Of a stretch of 64,000 nucleotides of DNA, positions 27,728 to 36,428 are shown one piece after another (the stretch's first letter is position 1; every line of letters begins with the position of its first letter). Under the pieces are notes generated by a model. The model did not search any database, was not told the DNA's origin, and was given only the letters and a program-made list of their open reading frames with translations. The stretch is from Ciceribacter thiooxidans. Its GTDB lineage: Bacteria > Pseudomonadota > Alphaproteobacteria > Rhizobiales > Rhizobiaceae. A program made the translations under genes and the position numbers. The DNA is taken from positions 930,001-994,000 of the forward strand of contig NZ_CP059897.1 of the NCBI RefSeq assembly GCF_014126615.1. The letters are read 5' to 3'.

Positions 27728-28193
27728 TGTTATATCCCCTATTGTCTTGTCAGTTGATCCGCCCTGAGGAGCCGTTTTCCTCAAGGTTCTCACGTTCGTA
27801 AATGCTTGAATAAGCTGACTTCCTTTCGGGAGAGACAGCTAATACTTGCACGTGCGCCGACGCTACGACTTGAATTCTGACAAAGCAAGAGGGGTTCGCG
27901 GGAGAGTTTTTCGGCTGAACCGCGCTGTCGACAACTGCCGACTGCGCCGGCTTGACCGGGCGTCGCGGCGGCCTGTGAGTGGAAAAGCAAAGGGTGGAAG
28001 CCTGTGAGGCCGAATGCCGCAGGGAAGGGGGAAGCGGGGCGCGGGTCCGGGTGGGTGAAGGGGAGGGCCGATTCGGCGACACTCCAAAAAATATCCCGGC
28101 CGCGGGCTTTCGCCATGGCCGGGTTGTCGTCGTTGGCCGGAGAAGGTCATTCTGCCGGCTTCTTTGGCTGGCCCGTTGCCGGGCCACGTTGCC
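27728..28193. other. 466-bp upstream region of the peptide ABC operon
   Basis: No gene is supported here; frames on both strands have no family features. It must contain the promoter of the peptide operon (reading left) but I see no strong -35/-10 pair. A perfect TGGCCCG-TTGC-CGGGCCA hairpin at 28169-28186 lies just downstream of the DUF1127 gene and may end its transcript. Confidence 0.45.
28169..28186 (-). terminator. Hairpin downstream of the DUF1127 gene
   Basis: Perfect 7-bp stem (TGGCCCG/CGGGCCA) with a 4-nt loop, eight bases after the DUF1127 stop. No T-run follows. Confidence 0.4.
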
Positions 28194-28331
28194 TCAGCGG
28201 CCGAAAACGGCCTGGCGGATCTGCGACCGCGAGACGCCGATGTCCTTCAGGGATGCGTCGTCGAGACGGGAGAGTTCGCGATAAGCCTTGCGGAGGCGGA
28301 AGTATTCGGTGATTGCGTTGCCGATGTTCAT
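28194..28331 (-). CDS. DUF1127 small protein
   Basis: 45 aa: N-terminal helix NIGNAITEYFRLRKAYREL, then the DUF1127 core LSRLDDASLKDIGVSRSQI and a short Arg-ending tail. GAAGGA lies ten bases upstream of ATG. DUF1127 proteins of about 45-50 aa are common in Rhizobiaceae; in Agrobacterium and Sinorhizobium some have been linked to phosphate, RNA turnover and stress phenotypes. This copy stands alone between the peptide operon and the dehydrogenase operon. Confidence 0.88.
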   Translation of the reverse strand: MNIGNAITEYFRLRKAYRELSRLDDASLKDIGVSRSQIRQAVFGR

Positions 28332-28479
28332 AGCATTTGTCCTTCGATCTGATGCCCTCTATTTAGGCGTTTGCCGAGAAAACAGGAGATCAAATTTTGC
28401 ATGGGTGGCGTGCATCGGCAGCAAATCTGGGGCCTAAATTTTGCCGTCACCGCAAATTCCGGCCGTGACCGGGACAGTT

Positions 28480-29523
28480 TCAGGACGAAAACGTGATCTG
28501 GACCTTGCAGGCCTGCGCACGGTCGCCGGCCTGCTCGAAGGCGGTAACGGCGTCTTCGAGGCGGAAGCTGTGCGAGATGATCGGCCGGACATCGATCCGC
28601 CGGTCGGCGATGAGCTCGACGGCCAGCGCAAATTCGCGGTCAAAACGCTGCGTTCCGACGAGGCGCAGTTCCTTTCCGACCAGCGCGTTCAGGGGGAGGG
28701 TGATGTCGCCGGTTACCCCGACCTGGACGATCGTGCCGCGTGGCTTCACCGTTGCGATGGCGTTGCGAAGGGCAGCCTCGGCGGCGGAGCATTCAAAGGC
28801 GACATCGAAACATCCCTTGTCACTTTCGAAGGCGGCGAGGCGCTCGGGCTCGCGGCGAACGTTGAGCGCCTGTGTCGCGCCCATGGCGAGCGCGCGTTCG
28901 AGCGCTGCGTCGGCGAGGTCGGTCGCGACGATCTCCCCGGCGCCGGCGTGCCGTGCGGCGGCGACGGCGAGGACCCCGATGGGCCCGGCGCCGGTGACCA
29001 GCACCCGCTTGCCCTCGAGCTCGCCCGCCCGGGCAACCGCATGGAGGCAGACAGCGAGCGGCTCGGCACAAGCCGCCTCGTCCGCACCAACGAGCAGGCC
29101 CGCAGGCAGGCACTGGACGGCCGGTACGGTGAGCCAGTCGCGGAACATGCCCTGTGCATGCGGAAGGCGCATGGCGCTCCCCATGAACTGCATGTCGAGG
29201 CAGTGGATCGGAAGTCCCTCGTGGCAGAAGCGGCAGGTGCCGCAGGGCCGGCTCGGATTGACTGCCACCAGATCGCCGACCGAAAGGCCGGTGACCCCGG
29301 CGCCGAGAGCGGCGACATGGCCCGAGGCCTCATGGCCGGGGATGATCGGCTCGCGCACCTGCACCGGGCCGAAACCGCCGTCCTGGTAGTAATGGAGGTC
29401 CGAGCCGCAAATGCCGCCGGCTGCCATCTTCAGCAGGACCTCGCCGGGCCCGGGGGGCGCAACCGGCGCCGCTTCGACCTTGAGGTCACGACGGCCGTAA
29501 AGGCGCGCGAGCCGTGTCAGCAT
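28480..29523 (-). CDS. Zinc-dependent alcohol dehydrogenase, L-idonate 5-dehydrogenase-like
   Basis: 347 aa. Medium-chain dehydrogenase features: catalytic zinc site CGSDLHYYQDG and GHEASGHV, structural zinc cysteines in CGTCRFCHEGLPIHC, and the NAD(P) fold VLVTGAGPIGVLAV. Similarity in feel is to idonate or sorbitol/xylitol dehydrogenases. As last gene of the TRAP operon it probably oxidises the imported polyol or sugar acid. The ATG is preceded by GGGGTGG; a GTG three codons earlier is possible. Confidence 0.85.
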   Translation of the reverse strand: MLTRLARLYGRRDLKVEAAPVAPPGPGEVLLKMAAGGICGSDLHYYQDGGFGPVQVREPIIPGHEASGHVAALGAGVTGLSVGDLVAVNPSRPCGTCRFCHEGLPIHCLDMQFMGSAMRLPHAQGMFRDWLTVPAVQCLPAGLLVGADEAACAEPLAVCLHAVARAGELEGKRVLVTGAGPIGVLAVAAARHAGAGEIVATDLADAALERALAMGATQALNVRREPERLAAFESDKGCFDVAFECSAAEAALRNAIATVKPRGTIVQVGVTGDITLPLNALVGKELRLVGTQRFDREFALAVELIADRRIDVRPIISHSFRLEDAVTAFEQAGDRAQACKVQITFSS

Positions 29524-29534
29524 TGCGGCCACCC

Positions 29535-30941
29535 CTACCGCAACAGGCCGAGTTCAGTCGGCAGCCAGAGGGTGATCGCCGGAATGAAGGTGATCAGCAG
29601 CAAGGCCACCACCAGCGGGATCGTCCATGGCAGGATCGCCATTGATGTTCGTTCGATCGACAGTTTCGATATCCGCGACAGCACGAAGAGCACCATGCCG
29701 ACCGGCGGCGTCAGGAGGCCGATCATCAGGTTCAGCGTGAAGATCAGTCCCATGTGAACGGGGTCCACACCGTAGCGCGCGGCAATCGGCATCAGGATCG
29801 GGACCAGAATGCTGATTGCTGCGATCGTGTCGAGAAAGGCACCAACGATCAGCAGAAGGACGTTGACGATGATGAGGAAGGTCCACCAGTTGTCTGTCAG
29901 CGAGAACATGAAATCGGAGAAGAGCTGTGCGGCTTGGCTGACGGTCAGAAGCCAGGCGAAGATCGACGCAGTGGTGACGATGAAGAGCACCGAGGCGGTG
30001 GTCTCGATCGTGTCGAAGCTCGCCTTTGCCAGTGTGCGCAGGGTCATGGTGCGATAGCGCACAAGCCCGAGGAAGAGCGACCAGATGACCGCGGCAACCG
30101 CCGCCTCGGTCGGCGTGAACCAGCCCATAGTCATGCCGCCGATCAGCAGCACAGGCGTCATCAGGGCCATGACCGCGTGGAAATCGAAATACCAGTCGAG
30201 CGCGATAAGGGCGACGAGCGCGATAAGGACCGCTATGTTGATCGACAGGCCGGCAAGGATCAGCAGATAGACCGCCATCGGGAAGCAAAGGACGATGCCG
30301 ACCTCCAGCGAGGCTGCGCCGAGCTGCCTCAGTTCGAACGGCGTGTCGGAGCCCCAGCCCTTGCGGCGCGCGAAGATGAAGACCGTCAGCATCATCAGGC
30401 CCGCCATGACGATGCCCGGCAGGATGCCGGCCATGAACAGCGCGCCGATCGAGACGTTGGCCATCATGCCGTAGATGACGAAGGGCAACGATGGCGGGAA
30501 GATCGGGCCGAGGGTGGCGGAGGCAGCCGTGACGCCGACCGCGGCCTCGACGGGGTAGCCGTGGTCCTTCATCGCCTTGATCTCGATCGTGCCGATGCCG
30601 GCGGCATCTGCGAGCGCCGTTCCGGACATGCCGGAGAAAACCACCGAGCCGATGATGTTGACCTGCGCGAGGCCGCCCTTCATCCAGCCGACGAGGGAGA
30701 GCGCGAAGTGATAGATGCGGCCGGTGACGCCGGCGATGTTCATCAGGTTGCCGACGAGGATGAAGAAGGGAACGGCGATCAGCGGAAAGCTCTCCACCCC
30801 CGCGATCATCCGCTGGGCAGCGATGATGTCCGGCGCAATGCCGTAGATCAGCAGGTAGAGGAGCGACGAGACGCCGAGCGAGACGGCAACGGGCGTACCG
30901 ATAATCATGAGGGCGAGGAAGGATCCGATGAGCAGCAGCAC
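29535..30941 (-). CDS. TRAP transporter large permease (DctM type)
   Basis: 468 aa, about 12 helices, with the DctM pattern MIAGVESFPLIAVPFFILVG and GMSGTALADAAGIGTIEIKAM near residues 45-130. GTG start; the first 37 bases overlap the DctQ gene, as is common for this pair. Works with the DctQ small subunit and the binding protein, driven by a sodium or proton gradient. Confidence 0.92.
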   Translation of the reverse strand: MLLLIGSFLALMIIGTPVAVSLGVSSLLYLLIYGIAPDIIAAQRMIAGVESFPLIAVPFFILVGNLMNIAGVTGRIYHFALSLVGWMKGGLAQVNIIGSVVFSGMSGTALADAAGIGTIEIKAMKDHGYPVEAAVGVTAASATLGPIFPPSLPFVIYGMMANVSIGALFMAGILPGIVMAGLMMLTVFIFARRKGWGSDTPFELRQLGAASLEVGIVLCFPMAVYLLILAGLSINIAVLIALVALIALDWYFDFHAVMALMTPVLLIGGMTMGWFTPTEAAVAAVIWSLFLGLVRYRTMTLRTLAKASFDTIETTASVLFIVTTASIFAWLLTVSQAAQLFSDFMFSLTDNWWTFLIIVNVLLLIVGAFLDTIAAISILVPILMPIAARYGVDPVHMGLIFTLNLMIGLLTPPVGMVLFVLSRISKLSIERTSMAILPWTIPLVVALLLITFIPAITLWLPTELGLLR

Positions 30942-31516
30942 TGGTCACACCCCTGAATGCCGGATTCGCTCGCCTGCTCGCGAACGGTCTTTTCGTTGAT
31001 CATGTCCCTGACGAAGTTCTGCACGGAGCGTGCCAGCATCAGGGCGAAGGCGGCAAACACGGTATAGAAGACATAGCCGCGCGGCAGGTTGACCGTGACC
31101 ATGCGTTCGTTGCCGACGATCGCGATATACCGCCACATCAGCCAGGTCGTGTAGGTGAAGAAGCCGATGACGATGAAATCGACGAGAAGCTGCAGCAAAC
31201 GGCCGATCCGCTGGGGCAGGAAGCGGTAGAGAAGGTCGACCTGGATGTGTCGCGCCATGCGCACGCACATGACCGAGCCGAGGAACACGATCACCACGAG
31301 ACAGTTCGCGGCGATTTCCTCGGTCCAGGCGAGACTGTTGTTCAGCGCATAGCGGGTGAAAAACTGCAGGAAGACGCAGGCCGCCATCAACCAGAAGACG
31401 GCCATGTTGAGCCAGTCCTCCACCGCGTAGGAGGAGAGGTCTGCCGGGCCTGCGTCCTCCTCGAAGGCGTGCGCCATTTCCTCGACGCTGGCCGGGGCAT
31501 GCTGTCGTTCGTTCAT
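30905..31516 (-). CDS. TRAP transporter small permease (DctQ type)
   Basis: 203 aa, four membrane helices after a 45-residue cytoplasmic N-terminus; the DctQ pattern includes FLQFFTRYALNNSLAWTEEI and RMARHIQVDLL. The C-terminal extension ends in a Cys/Ser-rich tail that overlaps the start of DctM. Forms the membrane complex with DctM. Confidence 0.9.
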   Translation of the reverse strand: MNERQHAPASVEEMAHAFEEDAGPADLSSYAVEDWLNMAVFWLMAACVFLQFFTRYALNNSLAWTEEIAANCLVVIVFLGSVMCVRMARHIQVDLLYRFLPQRIGRLLQLLVDFIVIGFFTYTTWLMWRYIAIVGNERMVTVNLPRGYVFYTVFAAFALMLARSVQNFVRDMINEKTVREQASESGIQGCDQCCCSSDPSSPS

Positions 31517-31548
31517 CGGAGAACTCCGCCGATCTTTGGAAAGGGAAG

Positions 31549-31574
31549 GGCGCCCGGCGACACGGCACCGGGCG
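31549..31574 (-). promoter_or_regulatory. Intercistronic hairpin after the TRAP binding-protein gene
   Basis: GCGCCCGG-(10 nt)-CCGGGCGC, perfect 8-bp stem, 18 nt after the dctP-like stop and before dctQ. No T-run. Confidence 0.55.
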
Positions 31575-31592
31575 CGATATGGGTGGTCCGGC

Positions 31593-32570
31593 CTACTTTA
31601 CGGCGCGGATGGCTTCCCAGTCGGCCTTGTCGTAGCCGAACTCCTCGAAGCTCACCTTCTCCATGACCGCCTTCTCGAAGTCGGACCGGTCGACTTCGGT
31701 CACGGTGATGCCCCGTTCCTTGAACTTGTCGACCAGGGCCTTCTCGCGCTCCTCGATGATCTTGGTGGTGCGCTCGGCAGCCTCCTGCATCACCTCGGTG
31801 AAGATCTTCTTGTCCTCGTCGGAGAGCTTCGCCCACAGCATGCCGGAGACCACCGTGTTGAGGTGATCGACGATGTGGCCGGTGAGGCTGATGTTCTTCT
31901 GGACTTCGTAGAACTTCTTCGCCTCGATCGTGGTAAGCGGGTTCTCCTGCGCCTCGACCGTGCCGTTCTGCAGCGCGAGGTAGACTTCGGCAAACGCGAT
32001 CGGTGTCGTGTTGGCACCGCACGCGCGCGGCATTGCGAGATAGGCCGGAACGTCCGGAACGCGGATCTTCAGGCCGGCCATGTCTGCGCACTTGGCGATC
32101 GGCCGGTTGGAGGTGGTGTGGCGGGTCCCGTAATAGCTGACGGCGGTAATATGGTTGCCGCCGGAGGCCTTCTCGTAGCCGGCGGCGAGCTTCTTGAAGA
32201 CGTCGCTCTTGGTGTAGGCGATCAGGTGCGCTGGATCGCGGAAGGTATAGGGATAGTAGGTGACGCCGATCGGTGGATATTCACGCGAGGCGAAGCTCGA
32301 GCCGGAAATGATGATGTCGACCGTGCCGAGCTTCAGGCCCTGGTTGATGTCGGCTTCCTTGCCGAGCTGGGACGCCGGGAAGACGTCGATCTTGTAGCGC
32401 CCGTCGGTGCGCTTGGCGATTTCATCCGCCGCCCACACGGACTCCGTGTGGAAGGGTTCGGACGTTTCGTAGACATGGGCCCATTTGAGCACCGTCTCCG
32501 CCTGGGCGGTGATCGCCGAGGCGAGAATTGCAGCAGTCGCACCGAGTAGCATCATCAGTCTGAACTTCAT
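31593..32570 (-). CDS. TRAP transporter solute-binding protein (DctP type)
   Basis: 325 aa with a signal peptide (cleavage near TAQA-ETV). DctP features: LKWAHVYETSEPFHTE at the mature start and the conserved arginine in GLKIRVPDVPAYLAM, which pairs with the substrate carboxylate. FAEVYLALQNGTVEAQENPL is the typical family block. This suggests a carboxylated substrate, such as a sugar acid, consistent with the idonate-type dehydrogenase downstream. Confidence 0.92.
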   Translation of the reverse strand: MKFRLMMLLGATAAILASAITAQAETVLKWAHVYETSEPFHTESVWAADEIAKRTDGRYKIDVFPASQLGKEADINQGLKLGTVDIIISGSSFASREYPPIGVTYYPYTFRDPAHLIAYTKSDVFKKLAAGYEKASGGNHITAVSYYGTRHTTSNRPIAKCADMAGLKIRVPDVPAYLAMPRACGANTTPIAFAEVYLALQNGTVEAQENPLTTIEAKKFYEVQKNISLTGHIVDHLNTVVSGMLWAKLSDEDKKIFTEVMQEAAERTTKIIEEREKALVDKFKERGITVTEVDRSDFEKAVMEKVSFEEFGYDKADWEAIRAVK

Positions 32571-32609
32571 CTTTGTCTCCTCCCGAGTTGAAGTCGCTGA
32601 AACGTGTCG

Positions 32610-33365
32610 TCAAAGTCCTCCGGCCTGTCCTCCCGCCGCCATTGCGGCATCAGGCGTGTGATCTTCCCCGAAGCTCTCCGAAAGCCGAAGTTCGGATTGT
32701 TGCAGATGCGCGCGCATCGCCTTTCGGGCGGCGTCCGGGTCGTTTGCCGCGATCGCGTCGCGGATCGCGTGGTGTTCCTCCGTCGCCGCCTGCCACGTCC
32801 GGCGGTTCTCGAAATAGCTCGCGAGCTTCTCGAAATAGGGCGTCATGCGCATGTCGTGCATACTGCCGACGAATCGGTTGAGCGTCGCGTTGGCGATGAT
32901 GCTCGCAACGATGACGTGGAATTCCCGGTCGAGCGCCAGCGCCCGGTGCCGGTCGCCGATCGCCGCCGCCATCTCTTGGAGATTCCGGTCGAGGAGCGAG
33001 ACGTGTTCGGGCCGGGCGAGACGGGCGGCCTCCTCGACGACGGCGCATTCCACTACCGCCCGCGCCCGCAGGAGCTCGAATGGACCTTCGAAGTCTTCCG
33101 GCGGCGCGCCGGCTGGCGGCGCCTTGCGCGCGGCGACATAGACGCCGGAGCCCATGCGGATGTCGATCAGGCCTTCCACTTCGAGCACAATCAGAGCTTC
33201 GCGGACCGTCGGACGCGAGACGCCGAGGCGCTGCGCGAGGTCACGCTCGGCCGGAAGACGAGAACCGGCCGGCAATTCGCCGCGCTCGATCAGGCTGCGC
33301 ATCTGGTCCGCAACCTGGCGGTAGAGCCGCCGCGTCTCCATGACCGTGAACATAGATGACACCAT
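32610..33365 (-). CDS. GntR family regulator, FCD (FadR-like)
   Basis: 251 aa. Winged HTH near residues 10-75 (GSRLPAERDLAQRLGVSRPT), then an FCD ligand domain with the metal-site His/Arg pattern (LDREFHVIVASIIANATL). It is the first gene of the TRAP operon, so probably an autoregulating repressor. The 128-bp upstream gap has CAGGTCGT-CAGGTGGT and TGG-TCAAG-CCA (33383-33405), possible but weak operator elements. Confidence 0.88.
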   Translation of the reverse strand: MVSSMFTVMETRRLYRQVADQMRSLIERGELPAGSRLPAERDLAQRLGVSRPTVREALIVLEVEGLIDIRMGSGVYVAARKAPPAGAPPEDFEGPFELLRARAVVECAVVEEAARLARPEHVSLLDRNLQEMAAAIGDRHRALALDREFHVIVASIIANATLNRFVGSMHDMRMTPYFEKLASYFENRRTWQAATEEHHAIRDAIAANDPDAARKAMRAHLQQSELRLSESFGEDHTPDAAMAAGGQAGGL

Positions 33366-33493
33366 CGCGTCGACTTTCCAATCAGGTCGTCAGGTGGTCA
33401 AGCCAATTAAGGGAGCCTATACCGAGGTCGGGGCGGGAGTCAAATGGGGAGGGAGTGCTCGGTTGACCCCTCTGAGGTGTGTTCCAAAGGGGA

Positions 33494-34564
33494 CTAATCG
33501 TGAGTGTCTGAGGACGTGGAATGTTCCGCAAGCCAGCTGATGACGTCGAAGATGTCACCGCGCTTCCGATTGCGGGGGTTTATATATGTCGTGTAGTGAA
33601 AGTATGCCGCCGCAAATAACTCGTCGATTGAGCGGCTGCGGCTGCGGCGGCTGCAAAGTTGCCGGTCGTCGGTGACCCCCCAGCCCGAGTACCAGGGAAT
33701 GCCAAAGCACGTCACCTGGCGACCTGCCAGGAGGGCCTCGAAACCCATCGTCGATGTTACAGTGTAGACGCGATCCATTTTGGCTACCAGGCTCATCGGG
33801 TTGATCGGATGGCGGAGAACGACTGTTCGCTCGTCCTCTACGATGTCGGTCAAATAGCCACGTTTCGTCTTGGCGCTGACCTCCGGATGGGTCTTCACGT
33901 AGATTGTCGCCTCGGGATTCTCGGTAAGCGCTGCAGCCAGCATTCTTTGAAAAGTATGGGCATTTGCTCCACCCGTTTCGACACTATTGTCGCCGGCTGT
34001 CTGGTCGACGACCAGCACGCGTTGGCTGTCGTGTTCCCGGAGATCCCTCGTGGCCAGTCGAGGCGCATGATTGTATTTACTCAACTGATGCGTAAGTATC
34101 AGGTGCTTTGCGCGTGCGACAGATCCTTCTATGCCCGCCAGCAATTGGCTATCGGAGTTGAGTAGGCTCTCCAGAGTAGACGGGCGAGTGCTGTCGTAAT
34201 AGATCCCTTCATGGTCGATCACGAGCGAATATCCAGGCGATGTCTTTCCCGGCCGGATGGAACGAAGAAACCCGTCTTCGAGGTAGAGAACCGGTACACC
34301 CAGCTTACGCGCGACCTTAGCGGCTCGTCGGCCACTTTCCTTGGCGCCCCACCCGGCGACCGCGTCGATGTTCCTTGGTCTCAGAAAGAGGGGCGCGCGG
34401 CATACGGAAGCGTCGAGGAAGGTCTCTATGAGGGGCGTCTTAAGAATGCCTGTCGATGTGACGGCGAATTTTCGTTGATAGGAAGCTGCCATTCGTTGGT
34501 CTCGTGTTACTAACGCCGGCCGATTGTGTCGGAACGGCCCCATCCTCCGAACGGGATCATTCAC
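33494..34564 (-). CDS. KpsC/KpsS-like capsule polysaccharide transferase
   Basis: 356 aa. It resembles one module of the capsule-synthesis (Capsule_synth) family: LYLEDGFLRSIRPGKTSPG near residues 95-112, KTHPEVSAKTK, and the characteristic GFEALLAGRQVTCFGIPW followed by YSGWGVTDDR. KpsC and KpsS are beta-Kdo transferases that build the poly-Kdo lipid linker of ABC-exported capsules; KpsC normally has two modules, this one has one. It overlaps the acetyltransferase gene upstream by eight bases. Less GC-rich than the left part of the window. Confidence 0.8.
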   Translation of the reverse strand: MNDPVRRMGPFRHNRPALVTRDQRMAASYQRKFAVTSTGILKTPLIETFLDASVCRAPLFLRPRNIDAVAGWGAKESGRRAAKVARKLGVPVLYLEDGFLRSIRPGKTSPGYSLVIDHEGIYYDSTRPSTLESLLNSDSQLLAGIEGSVARAKHLILTHQLSKYNHAPRLATRDLREHDSQRVLVVDQTAGDNSVETGGANAHTFQRMLAAALTENPEATIYVKTHPEVSAKTKRGYLTDIVEDERTVVLRHPINPMSLVAKMDRVYTVTSTMGFEALLAGRQVTCFGIPWYSGWGVTDDRQLCSRRSRSRSIDELFAAAYFHYTTYINPRNRKRGDIFDVISWLAEHSTSSDTHD

Positions 34565-35483
34565 TCAACGGGAGAGTGATCACGTCAGGCAGGTATTCGC
34601 TGATTTCATCCGACGCGATTAACTCCTCCAATCGATTGAGCGCGACGTCTGGCCTTGAAAAGTCGACAGCGCCGAGATCAGCAAGGCTATACCTCCACCA
34701 CCGGAGCTCAAGCAGACGCTCTACCAGATTAGTATCGAATCTGCTTCGCAGCACTCTGGCCGGATTGCCCGCCACGATGGTGTAGGGGTCGACGTCCCGA
34801 GTCACCACTGAGCCGGCACCAATTATCGCGCCGTCGCCGATCGTGATGCCGTCGACCACAAACACATGATTGCCAATCCAGACGTCGTTTCCAATGGTAG
34901 TTGGCTTGCCGAAGACAAATGGAATCGTCTTGATGTCGCTTCTACGCGCTCCATGGCGCGCGGCGAATTCCGAAAACCCGCGATAATTCGGCGCGTACTG
35001 GAGGGGCGAAACAGAAAGCCAATCATTTGGGTGAAACCCATGCCCGATCTGTATATCGCGTGCGAGCGAGCAATAGCGTCCGATTGAGACGCGCTGGATG
35101 TACCCACCGTTCAGGTGACTGAATGCACCTATTCGGATTGGAAAATTGTATGCGAGGTCCGCCGCGATTGCGACGGGTGGCTCAAAATCAATCTTGGCTC
35201 CAACATAGTAGTCGGCATGCCTATGATGTAGCCAGACGCCTCTTTCGGCGAGATGTGCTTGAGTTTCTGCGTTCAGGGTGAATGTGCTCACCTTTCCCAG
35301 TTCCTTCCATGTTGGCCTGCGCGCCTGATAGCCTTCGGCATCACGGTCGACTATGTGCAATCCAGGACCGAACGAGGCAAGAGGATCTCGTGCCAACGAG
35401 CGTAGCGCGACGTCTGGCGGGCCAAATGCGTCTAAACTGAACTCAGCCGTATAGCCGTCGAGATTCTCTGGTTGACGGCGCAT
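34557..35483 (-). CDS. CatB/Vat-type hexapeptide O-acetyltransferase
   Basis: 308 aa. The C-terminal two thirds form a left-handed beta-helix: IGRYCSLARDIQIGHG with the catalytic-type His, IGNDVWIGNHVFVVDG, GDGAIIGAGSVVTRDV and YTIVAGNPARVLRSRF, as in chloramphenicol/streptogramin-type xenobiotic acetyltransferases. The N-terminal 120 residues are extra and unrecognised. In this locus it more likely acetylates a sugar than a drug. It starts 14 bp from the divergent hydrolase gene. Confidence 0.85.
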   Translation of the reverse strand: MRRQPENLDGYTAEFSLDAFGPPDVALRSLARDPLASFGPGLHIVDRDAEGYQARRPTWKELGKVSTFTLNAETQAHLAERGVWLHHRHADYYVGAKIDFEPPVAIAADLAYNFPIRIGAFSHLNGGYIQRVSIGRYCSLARDIQIGHGFHPNDWLSVSPLQYAPNYRGFSEFAARHGARRSDIKTIPFVFGKPTTIGNDVWIGNHVFVVDGITIGDGAIIGAGSVVTRDVDPYTIVAGNPARVLRSRFDTNLVERLLELRWWRYSLADLGAVDFSRPDVALNRLEELIASDEISEYLPDVITLPLSE

Positions 35484-35497
35484 TCATACTCCTGTTG

Positions 35498-36210
35498 ATG
35501 ACGCGGTATACTCTGGATAGGGGAAGGTGGATAGTGCGAGGCGTCAAAATACTGCAATCAAAAGTTGCCAGTCTCGTCATTTGTCTAACGAGTTACGGGA
35601 ATGATCAACTACCCGCCACCGGGTTCGAATGGGAGGGCGTAACTGCGCAGCTCCGATCACACCGCATTTTCTTACGAGATCAGATGCAGCATTGGTATCT
35701 CGGTCCAATACTCGATTTTTCCTATTCTTACGCCGACACTCTCGCGAATCTGCGACGATACATTATGGAAAACGGCATCACTCGCGTGGCTCTCATCGGC
35801 AGTTCAATGGGCGGATTCGCGGCGATGAAGCTCGGCTCAGACATTTCCGCAGACCTGGTACTAGCGTTCGCACCACAGGCGTGTTTGCACGCTGCGTGGC
35901 GGGAGAGAGCACTAGACCGGCGCTGGCCCTGGAAAATGGCAGAGATCGCCAATATCGGATACGACGGACTTGATGTCAGAAGAGCGTACATTTCCAGCGC
36001 GCCGGCATCTACCGTCTTGTTCTACGACTCGTCGTTGCACGTAGATCGGCAACACGCGAGGCATATGGAAGGTCTTCCCGGCGTCGAATTGATCGAGGTC
36101 GAGGGGGGCACCATGTCGCAACTCCGTTGGCACGGGCTGGTGAGATAACCCGTCGCTTGAAGCAATTTGAATCCGCGCTTGAGCTGACGCATGAACACGG
36201 AGCAGCTTGA
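35498..36210 (+). pseudogene. Alpha/beta-hydrolase-like protein, frameshifted near its catalytic His
   Basis: The uninterrupted frame gives 216 aa with a serine-hydrolase nucleophile elbow GSSMGGFAAM (about residue 103), and stops at 36148. Just before that stop a G6 run (36103-36108) interrupts the pattern. Adding one G turns VEGGTMSQL into VEGGHHVATPLARAG and extends the protein to 36210, supplying a histidine where the third triad member is expected. Most likely a one-base under-call; otherwise an inactivated gene. Function in polysaccharide processing is an inference from location. Confidence 0.7.
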
Positions 36211-36428
36211 CAGAATCATTGGCGTAGCTTCGTCAGTCGGGCAATTCAGAGCTGAAATATGCCGAACAGAGTCTCTTTCGACGGGGAGACGGTGGCGAAG
36301 ACATCAAGGTTCAGACGGCTGGCCCCAGACCACAACCTTTCGACGGATATTCGGGTTGCGTTCGCCTAGGGGGGGCATTATAGACTCGCACCGCAAGCGA
36401 CCCGAGATGTGATTGGCGGTAGATAGAG

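Noticed and set aside
29754..30956. 400-codon plus-strand frame opposite the DctM gene
   Set aside because: Charged low-complexity composition (Asp/Arg/His/Glu-rich), typical antisense shadow of a membrane protein.
36103..36108. G6 run in the hydrolase gene as a programmed frameshift site
   Set aside because: A slip could produce the longer protein, but no stimulatory structure was found, and four other genes have the same one-base deficit, so sequence error is more likely.
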